From positions 186,001 through 250,000 of the forward strand of contig NZ_JAKWBL010000002.1 in the NCBI RefSeq assembly GCF_022513635.1: DNA of 64,000 nucleotides, in the 5' to 3' direction. The notes beneath the pieces are model-generated. The model did not search any database and was not told the origin of the DNA. It was given only the letters and a program-made list of their open reading frames with translations. Positions within the stretch are counted from its first letter, which is position 1. Every line of letters begins with the position of its first letter. Source of the stretch: Paraniabella ginsengisoli (lineage in GTDB: Bacteria; Bacteroidota; Bacteroidia; Chitinophagales; Chitinophagaceae). The translations under genes and the position numbers were made by a program. Positions 57,168-64,000 of this stretch are shown one piece after another.

Positions 57168-58022
57168 TTATTCAAGTCGTATTTTTTGAATGTATTTTGT
57201 TGAATTTTCAGCTTCAATTGTGTCTATTTGAAAGTTTAGTTTATTTGCCAATTTCTTTTGTTTTTTATTAAATATTTCCACCATAAGCAGCAAGGAATTC
57301 CAATTGTTTTCAATGTTTGAATCGGAATATGTTCTGAGAATATTTTTGTAAAGTGATTCTGTTATAAAATTCTTAGCGAACTTTCCCGATTTTCCGACAG
57401 AAATTCCAAAATCATTTTCGCTACCAATATTCCATTCGATAAGTCGCCAAAACATTGGTCTTACAACATTTTCCATCATATCTTTCGCATAGATTATTTC
57501 TTCTCTTTTTAAACCTTTTGCAACATTCGTAATAGTCCACCAAAATTCATTACATACTTCAGAAAACTCTTGTTGATTAGGTTCTGTAATATGATAATCT
57601 TTATCAGATGGTTTAGAAATGTTTTTAAACAGATTGTCTTTGTCTAGCCAAACTATTGCTAGACTGTCGATTTCAAAATGAGTTTCAAATTTTTCGTATA
57701 GAAATAAAGTAAGGTCAATTCTGTTCTCATCTTCAAAAATCATTAAAAATCCGAAAGAAAGGGTTTCTTCGTTCGCATTTTTTCCTAAATCCATTTCATC
57801 AGGAAGTTGTTGTAAAATGGGTTTTCCTAAAACATTAATCCAACTTCTATCAGTTAAAAAAGAGTCGAAATCTTTTACGATAAAAACAATATCAAAGTCT
57901 TGATACTTGTCGGGATTGACATTAGGGTTTGCTCTTGAACCGTTTAGAATTACAGCTCTAATGCGGTCGTCAGCTTTTGCAAGGTTTAAAATTTTATTTT
58001 GGATGTCGTTTTGATTAATCAT
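57168..58022 (-). CDS. C38: ANT(6)-like aminoglycoside nucleotidyltransferase
   Basis: Member of the aminoglycoside 6-adenylyltransferase (AadK/ANT(6)) family, which adenylates streptomycin. The nucleotidyltransferase signature is VILNGSRANPNVNPDKYQDFDIVF, with the GS and D-x-D catalytic residues at about 28-48. FEDENRIDLTLF carries the third acidic residue. The helical C-terminal domain (VCNEFWWTITNVAKGLKREEIIYAKDMM) is typical. 284 residues, intact. Whether it confers resistance is untested. Sole gene of C38. Confidence 0.88.
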   Translation of the reverse strand: MINQNDIQNKILNLAKADDRIRAVILNGSRANPNVNPDKYQDFDIVFIVKDFDSFLTDRSWINVLGKPILQQLPDEMDLGKNANEETLSFGFLMIFEDENRIDLTLFLYEKFETHFEIDSLAIVWLDKDNLFKNISKPSDKDYHITEPNQQEFSEVCNEFWWTITNVAKGLKREEIIYAKDMMENVVRPMFWRLIEWNIGSENDFGISVGKSGKFAKNFITESLYKNILRTYSDSNIENNWNSLLLMVEIFNKKQKKLANKLNFQIDTIEAENSTKYIQKIRLE

Positions 58023-58043
58023 TGTCGGTCAGAAATTACAGCT

Positions 58044-58167
58044 AACGTTTTGGGTATTGCCGAAGGCGGGGATTTTTAGCACAAAAGTTCAATCGAAGAA
58101 CGAAAGTTGAACCTTGCACAAATGCCCAATCGAAGCCGTTCTGCCCCGCTTTTGGCAATACCTTGTT
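58044..58167 (-). repeat. attC-like site 39 (type B)
   Basis: Belongs to C39; GTTACCTGCT pairs with AGCAGGTAAC at site 40. Confidence 0.85.
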
Positions 58168-58181
58168 ACCTGCTGTGTTGT

Positions 58182-59078
58182 TTATATTTCACTAATTTCC
58201 GTTGTTTTTAAATTCAATTTGTCACCAATACGCTTCCAAACAGTTCCAATTTCTGGATTAGATTTTTCTTTGTCGTTTGTAAACACGCCAACATATTTAT
58301 AGTTTGTAAGTCCCAAAATGTCTGTGTAATGGAAAAAGCAAATTCTGATATGTGTCCCTTGAGCGTGATGATAATAATGGTCCGATTTTCTCTTTTCGTC
58401 AGAATGGGTTTCCGTAATAGTTCCAACAGCCTCGTCAAAATTATTGAGCCAACCACTTCTTGGATGTTCAGATGGCCACCAAATTAATTGGTTTATGTTT
58501 TTAGGATTAGCTATTGCACCTTTTCTTAAAAAACCTCTTTTTGTTTTTTGATAGTCTGCGTCAAAAAGCAAACAAATATCTTCAATTGTAAAAAACGAAA
58601 CTTCATCTGAGATGTTAATGTAACCATTGTTTTTCCAATAGTTTGGATTGTGTTCGTTTTCTGGTCTCCAAGGTTTGAAAATTCCGTTTTCTATTTGTTC
58701 TTTTACTTCCGAATTTATTTTACTTAAAAGCTTATCAATTTGTGAATGAATGCCAAGAATGTCCTCCCGACAGTCAATTACGAAAACTTGATGTCCTGTG
58801 TTAACTTCAATCTGTTTTTGGCGTTTTAAATCTCTATTTATCCTGTCTTCGCTTTCGTAATGAGCTGGCTCATTTACTTCAACGTGTAGTCCGATTTGCG
58901 GAAAATAAACATCAGTAAGTGCATATTGAGAAAGTTCTCTCGAAACGTATTGTTGTGGTGTCATTTTTAAATCGTAGTTGTCAAGTAAATGCCAAATACG
59001 AGAAATTACATAATGCTCAATACGTTTACTACTTGTCCTTTGTAACAACCTTGAAATATAGTCAAGTTTATAGCTCAT
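58182..59078 (-). CDS. C39: PvuRts1I/AbaSI-like modification-dependent endonuclease
   Basis: Resembles enzymes that cut DNA carrying 5-hydroxymethylcytosine or its glucosylated form. The N-terminal nuclease domain shows SKRIEHYVISRIWHLL, the active-site strand DVYFPQIGLHVEVNEPAHY (D, E and V-N-E) and RINRDLKRQKQIEVNTGHQ. The C-terminal SRA-like domain has GFLRKGAIANPKNINQLIWW and YKYVGVFTNDKEKSN. 298 residues, the family's usual size. It would target phages with modified cytosine. An 82-codon frame lies upstream in the same cassette. Confidence 0.75.
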   Translation of the reverse strand: MSYKLDYISRLLQRTSSKRIEHYVISRIWHLLDNYDLKMTPQQYVSRELSQYALTDVYFPQIGLHVEVNEPAHYESEDRINRDLKRQKQIEVNTGHQVFVIDCREDILGIHSQIDKLLSKINSEVKEQIENGIFKPWRPENEHNPNYWKNNGYINISDEVSFFTIEDICLLFDADYQKTKRGFLRKGAIANPKNINQLIWWPSEHPRSGWLNNFDEAVGTITETHSDEKRKSDHYYHHAQGTHIRICFFHYTDILGLTNYKYVGVFTNDKEKSNPEIGTVWKRIGDKLNLKTTEISEI

Positions 59079-59090
59079 ATTAGTTTGTTA

Positions 59091-59279
59091 TTAGCTTATT
59101 TTCTCGACCTTAAAGTTTCCCGCACTTTTATATGATTGGGCTTGCTTGTTAAAGCCTAATCTTGCAATTTCCTTCTCAATGTCCTGTGCGTTCGGTGCCG
59201 GTGAAGAAGCTACTTGAAATGTATAACCCTTTGGCATATCTCCGAATTGTCTTGGTGCAGTTAATTTATAAGCTGGCAT
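59091..59279 (-). CDS. C39: small conserved-looking protein
   Basis: 62 residues from the ATG at 59279 (MPAYKLTAPRQFGDMPKGYT, then FQVASSPAPNAQDIEKEIAR and a lysine-rich end). It seems soluble. It lies 12 bases upstream of the PvuRts1I-like gene, so both are on one message; it may be an accessory or an unrelated passenger. Family not recognised. Confidence 0.6.
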   Translation of the reverse strand: MPAYKLTAPRQFGDMPKGYTFQVASSPAPNAQDIEKEIARLGFNKQAQSYKSAGNFKVEKIS

Positions 59280-59399
59280 AAATTTTATTTTTTTGCTTTG
59301 CTTACTCTGTTCGGTTTTCAGCTTTCCCGTTTTTTGCAAATGTCTGATGTCAATCGGTCAAACCGTGTCGTTCTGTGCGGTCGTCCTAACATAGCAGGT

Positions 59400-59522
59400 A
59401 ACGTTCGGGGCTTTGCGATGGTGGGGCAATCGAAGCACAAATCTTCAATTTTGTACAACAGTTAAATCGAAGAACTGCTGTTGAACTTTGCAGTTTCGCC
59501 CCACTATTGCAAAGCCCTTGTT
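59400..59522 (-). repeat. attC-like site 40 (type D)
   Basis: Arms GGGGCTTTGCGATGGTGGGGC and GCCCCACTATTGCAAAGCCC. Belongs to C40; GTTAGCGGTA pairs with TACCGCTAAC at site 41. Confidence 0.85.
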
Positions 59523-59533
59523 AGCGGTAGTTT

Positions 59534-59650
59534 TTATCTATCTGTTAATTCTAATTCGTCCAAAGTTCCTTTTACGGTTTTTAGTTCAGTGATTTTTTCG
59601 TTCTTATCTTTAATTTCTGCATCTAATTGGCTAATATTCGTTTTTGGCAT
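59534..59650 (-). CDS. C40: 38-residue coiled-coil protein
   Basis: MPKTNISQLDAEIKDKNEKI followed by TELKTVKGTLDELELTDR: one amphipathic helix. The ATG lies two bases after the stop of the lipoprotein gene, which supports coupling. Too short to assign a role. Confidence 0.45.
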   Translation of the reverse strand: MPKTNISQLDAEIKDKNEKITELKTVKGTLDELELTDR

Positions 59651-59652
59651 TG

Positions 59653-60450
59653 TTATTTTTTTCTTTTTGATACATCTTCAATCATATACTCTAAATTATT
59701 AACGTCTAATGCTGTCCATCCGCTACTAAAAAAATCTTTAAATTCTATGCCTTCGTTATTTAACTCTGCAATTACTTTCTTATTAAACATATAAACATCA
59801 TAAACCGGAAAAAAGGTTGCTTTGTCATTATTCCAATCATCCATTGTTAGAAATGCTCCTTCCTCTCCCTCATAAGATATACCAATTATTCTATCTTGAT
59901 TTTGCCAATAATAATCAAGCTCACTATTATCACTATCTTTACTTTCGTGTTTGATACCACTTTCAGAAGTGGTGTTTATAAGAGTAGTAATAGCTACATT
60001 TTCCATAAAGTTGATTGGTTTTCCATATTTCTTTGTTAGATAATCTATGGTTTCTTTTATTTCGGTAGAATCACTAAACATTGAGGAGCCTGCAACTCCG
60101 ACCATTTTGTTTTCATAGATAATGAATTGTAATCTTCGCAACTTAATTTTATTCAAATAACCGACATTTTGTTCTCTTTTTTCTTCAGCTTCAAGATTAT
60201 ATTGTTTCCATTGAAATTTTTTACCTTCATCAGTTTCCATATCATATAATTCTTTATGTACTATTTTTTCAGCATCTTTTTGCTTGCCATATAGTATTAT
60301 ACTATCAACCTTTAATTGTTTCAAATAGTTATCAGGATTAAGATTTTCCGAAAAATTTTCAATATCAAAATATTTTCTATCGATTTTTTCCTGCCCATTA
60401 CAAGAAATTATAAATGGCAAAATTGTAAGTAGTACTAATAGTTTTTTCAT
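59653..60450 (-). CDS. C40: lipoprotein of unknown function
   Basis: Signal MKKLLVLLTILPFIISCNGQ with lipobox cysteine, then a 247-residue acidic mature part (LKQLKVDSIILYGKQKDAEKI, MFSDSTEIKETIDYLTKKYGKP). KYGKP with the preceding helix recalls the small envelope domain seen in many Bacteroidota lipoproteins, but no family is named. It sits between a small membrane protein (4-base gap) and a tiny coiled-coil gene in C40. Confidence 0.6.
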   Translation of the reverse strand: MKKLLVLLTILPFIISCNGQEKIDRKYFDIENFSENLNPDNYLKQLKVDSIILYGKQKDAEKIVHKELYDMETDEGKKFQWKQYNLEAEEKREQNVGYLNKIKLRRLQFIIYENKMVGVAGSSMFSDSTEIKETIDYLTKKYGKPINFMENVAITTLINTTSESGIKHESKDSDNSELDYYWQNQDRIIGISYEGEEGAFLTMDDWNNDKATFFPVYDVYMFNKKVIAELNNEGIEFKDFFSSGWTALDVNNLEYMIEDVSKRKK

Positions 60451-60454
60451 TTTA

Positions 60455-60754
60455 TTATAGGATATGGTTCAAATAAAGTTCTAATGTGTATATTGCCCCA
60501 ATTATGATAATTAAAATAATGTTTGTGTATGCAAAATAATTTTGTTTTTTAAAGAACAAAACAATTGTCTCGATAATAATCCAAGCACCCCACAAAAACA
60601 GACTTCCAAATCCTAAAATCACTTTAACGAAGTTTATACCTAAAAAGTCATTTCCGCTTTGCTTATCGCTGAAGATAATTAATGCGAATAAAACGATAGG
60701 AATAAGTCCTAAAAGAATTCTTATTATGGTATGATTGAATAGAGTATTTTTCAT
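60455..60754 (-). CDS. C40: small membrane protein
   Basis: A 99-residue protein with three hydrophobic segments (IIRILLGLIPIVLFALIIFS, FVKVILGFGSLFLWGAWIII, YTNIILIIIIGAIYTLELYL). It leads the three-gene cassette C40. A membrane protein plus lipoprotein pairing also occurs in C18. Function unknown. Confidence 0.6.
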   Translation of the reverse strand: MKNTLFNHTIIRILLGLIPIVLFALIIFSDKQSGNDFLGINFVKVILGFGSLFLWGAWIIIETIVLFFKKQNYFAYTNIILIIIIGAIYTLELYLNHIL

Positions 60755-60794
60755 CAGTTATTTTTTGGTTACGGTCGGTCACGAAATTACCGCT

Positions 60795-60918
60795 AACGAT
60801 CAGGTATTTGCGATGAGGCGGAAATCCATGTTCGTCTGTTGAGTTTTGTACCGAAGATAAATAGAAATCCCAATGTTGAGCCTTTAGTGTCCAGCCGCCT
60901 TATAGCAAATACCCTGTT
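60795..60918 (-). repeat. attC-like site 41 (type A)
   Basis: Belongs to the very short cassette C41; GTTGGCTGCT pairs with AGCAGCCAAC at site 42. Confidence 0.85.
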
Positions 60919-61066
60919 GGCTGCTGTTTTTTGTCCACCGGACGAAAAACAGCCTTGAATAAATAAAGAAAACTTACATTTTTTTAAACTTTTGTTTTTA
61001 CGTCAACAGCTTAGTCAATCGGAATAGGACACTTTGCAACATGAAAGGTTTCCTAAAATAGCAGCC
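60919..61066 (-). other. C41: minimal cassette without a supported gene
   Basis: Only about 150 bases lie between sites 41 and 42. The longest minus-strand ATG frame is 14 codons (near 61040). It has T-rich tracts and TTTTTGTCC but no clear hairpin. It may carry a small RNA, a promoter or nothing. Confidence 0.5.
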
Positions 61067-61189
61067 AACGGTTCGGGTATTGCCGCAGTGGGGGATTTTT
61101 ACCACAAATGTTCAATAGATGCACTGCCGTTTGTTTAAGCACAAAAGCTTCATAGAAGCACTTCACCCCCATTGCGGCAATACCTTGTT
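61067..61189 (-). repeat. attC-like site 42 (type B variant)
   Basis: Arms GGGTATTGCCGCAGTGGGGG and CCCCCATTGCGGCAATACC. Belongs to C42; GTTGGCGGTA pairs with TACCGCCAAC at site 43. Confidence 0.85.
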
Positions 61190-61200
61190 GGCGGTAGTTG

Positions 61201-61929
61201 TTATTTCTTCGTCCTGTCTGCAAGTATCTTTTTTATGAAGTCGGGCAGTTCAAGTTTATGTTGGTCTGCAATAACTTTCAACGCATCATAATATTTTACT
61301 TCATCCCTGTCCCATTGCAGGTCAAGCCGTCTAACTTCTTTCATGGCAATATGATTGTAGTTTTCAGGACTACCCCAATAACATTCCATGCAAACAGGCG
61401 GTTTCTTCTGAACTTTCCAATTGTCGCAATGTTCGCAACTCCATGATTTCGCTCTGTTGCATGAACCGCACAAAAGCATGAAATGGTCAAGTTCCCTGTC
61501 GGTTAGGTCGCCACCAACTTCGTAAGGTATTCTGTGGTCAACCTGCAAATAACGTTCTTCAAATTGTCCATTACAGATTTGGCAACGTCCCCCGCATTTG
61601 TCGTATAGTGCTTTTTTGAAGTCTTTGGAAAAGAGTATGCGACCTGCAACTCTGTTTGTTTGCAATTGTGCCAAGTCGCCAAACTTATATGCTGCAATAG
61701 ATTTACCGTCTTGCGATTTGATTTTGTATGTTTCAAGCGGAATACCTGCTTCTCTCACATCTCTTGCTGCTCTTGGCGGATGATTATAACCATAAGTTTT
61801 TTCAAGGTCTTCCGTTGTGATGAAGCCGTGTTTAAGAATATGGTCAATTACAATTCTCGCTCTCTTATTGGTTATTGACTGAACATGCTCTAAAAATTCT
61901 TTCGGATAAGTTTCTTTTTTCTTCGCCAT
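61201..61929 (-). CDS. C42: HNH restriction endonuclease
   Basis: A 242-residue nuclease, probably the restriction half of a type II system. The N-terminal winged-helix-like part (ARIVIDHILKHGFITTEDLEKTYGY) is followed by an HNH finger: GGRCQICNGQFEERYLQVDHRIPYEVGGD and FMLLCGSCNRAKSWSCEHC, with two CxxC pairs. A last cysteine pair (PVCMEC) may hold zinc. Its ATG overlaps the methylase stop (TAATG), fixing the start and showing coupling. Confidence 0.85.
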   Translation of the reverse strand: MAKKKETYPKEFLEHVQSITNKRARIVIDHILKHGFITTEDLEKTYGYNHPPRAARDVREAGIPLETYKIKSQDGKSIAAYKFGDLAQLQTNRVAGRILFSKDFKKALYDKCGGRCQICNGQFEERYLQVDHRIPYEVGGDLTDRELDHFMLLCGSCNRAKSWSCEHCDNWKVQKKPPVCMECYWGSPENYNHIAMKEVRRLDLQWDRDEVKYYDALKVIADQHKLELPDFIKKILADRTKK

Positions 61930-62834
61930 TAGCTTGCAAATAGTTCTGTTTGATAAGTCGTCTGTTTGCCTGTTATTTTTTGCAAGTCTATTTTGTCAAT
62001 AAGTGTTGGCGATAAATAAAGAGCTTCATAAGTAATTTCATTCCTGTTTAAAAGAGTTGCTTGCGAAGAACGTCCCGCATTGATTTCAATTTTTGTCAAA
62101 TTCAGGTTGTCGGGCAGAGGATTGCCGTAAGTTTTATTGCCTGTTCTTCCGTCATAGCTCAAAATAAACGGCACATTCCTGTTATTCAGGTCAAAAAGTG
62201 AAACAACAAAGTTGTCAAATTCAATGTTGCCTGAATAATTAAAACCACCGTTTACACCCGTTCCCTGATAGGGTGGATCCATGTACACCAAATCGTTGTC
62301 TGTCGCAATGTCAAGAATGTTTTGATAGTCTTGCGAATAGCATTCCGTCTTTCCTTTCAAAAGTTGCGATACACGAAGAATATCATCACGCATCATTTGC
62401 GGATTTCTCCCTAAACGCCTTTTGTCTGGACTTTGGTTAAATTGTCCTTGTGTGTTATAGCGAACAGCCGCTTTTACACATTTAGCTAAAAGAAATAAAA
62501 GATATTCGGGCTGTCTTGTGTCGTTAAATCGTTCACGGATTTGGTAATAATATTCTTCTTCGTTGCCGTGTTGTCCGTGCCAAATGTCGTGATAATGTTT
62601 GATGATTAATTTTGGGTTTTCAATGATGTTTTCCCAAAGATTGATAAGCGGTTCGTTAATGTCGTTGATTACAAAACGATTTGCTTTGAAATAGAAAGCC
62701 GAAGCAATAGTCATAGCTGCTGAACCTGCAAAAGGCTCAACTAACCTGTCAAAATTGTCAGGAAAGAACCTTAGAATTTGGTCGGCAAGATTTCGCTTGC
62801 TTCCCTGATATGGTATAGGATGTGGTAATTTCAT
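61929..62834 (-). CDS. C42: D12-class DNA adenine methyltransferase
   Basis: N6-adenine methyltransferase of the Dam/D12 class. Motif X/I region HPIPYQGSKRNLADQI and LVEPFAGSAAMTIA, catalytic motif IV DLVYMDPPYQGTG, and the FVINDINEPLINLW acidic loop are all present. 301 residues, intact. It pairs with the HNH nuclease that overlaps its end; recognition sequence not predictable from this. Confidence 0.9.
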   Translation of the reverse strand: MKLPHPIPYQGSKRNLADQILRFFPDNFDRLVEPFAGSAAMTIASAFYFKANRFVINDINEPLINLWENIIENPKLIIKHYHDIWHGQHGNEEEYYYQIRERFNDTRQPEYLLFLLAKCVKAAVRYNTQGQFNQSPDKRRLGRNPQMMRDDILRVSQLLKGKTECYSQDYQNILDIATDNDLVYMDPPYQGTGVNGGFNYSGNIEFDNFVVSLFDLNNRNVPFILSYDGRTGNKTYGNPLPDNLNLTKIEINAGRSSQATLLNRNEITYEALYLSPTLIDKIDLQKITGKQTTYQTELFAS

Positions 62835-62914
62835 CTCTTTTTTCTGTCAAATATTAATTGTCAAATTTAGCATTTTTATTCAAGTGTTGAGCCGCATACG
62901 TGGTTGTACTTTTT

Positions 62915-63927
62915 CTATCTGTCAAAATAATCATTGATTAGTACTCCTGCGTGTTTGTTAAGAAACTTATTTACCGCTTTACTTTCATGTTTTTCCAAAG
63001 CATCATACTTGTCTTGGAAGTTTTTTAAAAAATCGGTTAAAGTGTCTTTGTTGTATAAACCTAAAACTTTTCCCAAGTCCTTTTTCGGGTTCACTTCGCC
63101 AATTTTACTGATTAAGTTGTCAAGTCGGTTTTGCGTAATAAGTTTGTAAACTTCTTCGCATAAAAACTTGCTTCTTCGCTAAGTTCTTCGCCTTCGTGAA
63201 GCAACTTGCTTAAAATCGTTTTGTCAATGTAGTTGTTGTTTTCTGACCACTTTTCATTTTTGTTTTTTATGATAACTCGTGAGCCATTTCTAAAAAACGT
63301 TGCTTGTGTCGGGCGAACAACAACGCCTTCACAAATATTTCCGTCCAATTCAGGAAGTTTGTATTCTGTCGGAATTGTTGTTTTGAATGTATTTGAGTAA
63401 GCCAAACAATCTTTCAAATTTCCTTTGTGCAAAGTTTTGGCGTAAACAAACCCAAACTTTTCAAAATAAGCGTTTGCAGTTTCAACGTCTAAATACTTGT
63501 CGTTGTCAAGTAAAATGTCAAACGCATAAAAGTCGTTTTGCGGACAATAGTAAATTCCACGCTGAACAAGTTTTGCTGTGTCGTCTTTTGGAATGTCTGG
63601 GTGCGGATAACCACCGCCAAAAATTTCGCCAAAGATTGTTACCGTTTTTGTGTCAATGTCGGCTGAAATGGCTTTATACAGATTTAGAATTTTGTCTTTG
63701 TAGTTCGCCAACACATATTTTGAGTTGTAAAATTCTTCGCTGTCCAAAATGAGTTCAGTTCGTTTAGCCGAAAGTATGTTTTGTCCGTCTGTTATGAAAC
63801 TCAAATTTGCACCGTGAACTTTTTCTTGCACAACAAATTCTAAGTCGTCAAAACCTTGTTCAACGATTGAACTGATAAAGTCGTTTTGATATGAATTTTC
63901 TATTGAATTGTATTTCTTAAATTCCAT
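62915..63927 (-). CDS. C42: Rnl2-like RNA ligase (frameshifted)
   Basis: ATP-dependent RNA ligase of the T4 Rnl2 type, which seals nicked RNA. The adenylation lysine is in VVQEKVHGANLSF (KxHG, about residue 35). Further motifs are VTIFGEIFGGGYPH, FYAFDI, EGVVVRPTQA and VIIKNKN. A base lost near 63155 hides the last 65 residues; restored, the protein is about 337 long, like Rnl2, with a helical C-terminal domain. It is the first gene of C42, upstream of the restriction-modification pair (80-base gap). Confidence 0.85.
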
Positions 63928-63966
63928 TGTCGATCAGTTGTTTTGCTGTTGGTTACAATTACCGCC

Positions 63967-64000
63967 AACGAGCAGGGCTTTATGCAGGTTGGGAATTGTT
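63967..64000 (-). repeat. attC-like site 43 (partial at window edge)
   Basis: AACGAGCAGGGCTTTATGCAGG and onward resembles a left arm; the rest is beyond the window. Left flank TACCGCCAAC pairs with the start of C42. Confidence 0.65.

Larger units (their letters stand above)
19757..64000 (-). mobile_element. Integron-like gene cassette array, 42 cassettes in view
   Basis: Forty-two complete hairpin sites of 122-185 bases and one partial site alternate with one to five genes, or with a non-coding body, all read on the minus strand. Every site runs from AAC(G) to (T)GTT on the plus strand, which is the layout of attC R-boxes on the minus strand. The variable bases outside AAC and GTT pair within a cassette, for example GTTACAGGC at 24331 with GCCTGTAAC at 25876, and GTTAGCGGTAG at 31373 with ACCGCTAAC at 32402. 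This is expected when circular cassettes are inserted at G^TT. No integrase gene is present; polarity places the platform beyond 64000. Confidence 0.82.

Noticed and set aside
19757..64000. Regularly spaced repeats as a CRISPR array
   Set aside because: Repeat units are about 124 bases, palindromic end to end and differ among themselves. The intervals are 150-4000 bases and mostly contain genes. No short direct repeat with uniform spacers exists.
19757..64000. The hairpin repeats as MITEs or simple REP elements
   Set aside because: MITE ends would be constant with target duplications. Here the outermost bases vary and pair between the two ends of each cassette, which fits attC sites better.
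1..64000. tRNA or rRNA genes, possible integration targets
   Set aside because: No cloverleaf-like sequence with CCA-type ends or rRNA segments was noticed by eye on either strand; a covariance search would be needed to be certain.

Overview
The window is A+T-rich Bacteroidota DNA. The evidence is a SusC/SusD pair with DUF4998 and DUF4959/DUF5000-type lipoproteins, DUF2490 and DUF3276 proteins, and TAnnTTTG-type promoter boxes. The gene mix would fit a Chitinophagaceae-like genome, but that placement is only an inference. Many genes carry one-base indels, mostly in short homopolymers. I read these mainly as consensus errors and annotate across them.

Layout. (1) 1-8.8 kb, minus strand: a SusC/SusD outer-membrane uptake pair with two SusD-linked lipoproteins, then a DUF2490 protein. 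(2) 9.2-17.6 kb: ordinary chromosomal genes, namely a dihydrofolate-reductase-like protein, VOC and SRPBCC proteins, a DinB-like protein, OsmC, gluconokinase plus GntP gluconate permease, an MpaB/DUF2236 protein, methionine aminopeptidase and a glyoxalase-like protein. Two good terminators are present. (3) 17.8-19.5 kb: a junk zone with a cassette remnant, an IS1182-type transposase fragment and a damaged IS3-family element. The IS3 element abuts a truncated OLD-like ATPase gene. (4) 19.76-64 kb: a long array of gene cassettes, all read on the minus strand. They are separated by 43 attC-like sites, 42 of them complete, most about 124 bp and strongly palindromic.

The array has the geometry of an integron. 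Each site is an imperfect hairpin bounded by AAC and GTT. The variable bases outside those triplets are complementary between the two ends of the same cassette, not across one site. This is what insertion of circular cassettes by an integron integrase produces. No integrase gene lies in the window. From the polarity it would be expected beyond base 64000, unless this is an integrase-less array.

Cargo (C1-C42 are numbered by the site to their left). C2 carries a radical SAM protein plus a methyltransferase-like/UvrD-like helicase fusion. C3 is a P-loop ATPase, C9 a HigBA-like toxin-antitoxin and C16 a KptA RNA 2'-phosphotransferase. C32 has a GIY-YIG-like protein with a DUF3276 protein. C33 is a five-gene restriction-modification set, C38 an ANT(6)-like nucleotidyltransferase and C39 a PvuRts1I-like modification-dependent nuclease. 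C42 is a second restriction-modification pair with an Rnl2-like RNA ligase. Many others are lipoproteins and small membrane proteins.

The most unusual element is a family of about 545-bp cassettes without a convincing gene. It is present twelve times (C4, C10, C15, C17, C22, C24, C25, C27, C28, C29, C31, C35), in mosaic combinations and with three almost identical copies. Many attC-like sites also contain a Bacteroidota-style -7 promoter box pointing into the next cassette.
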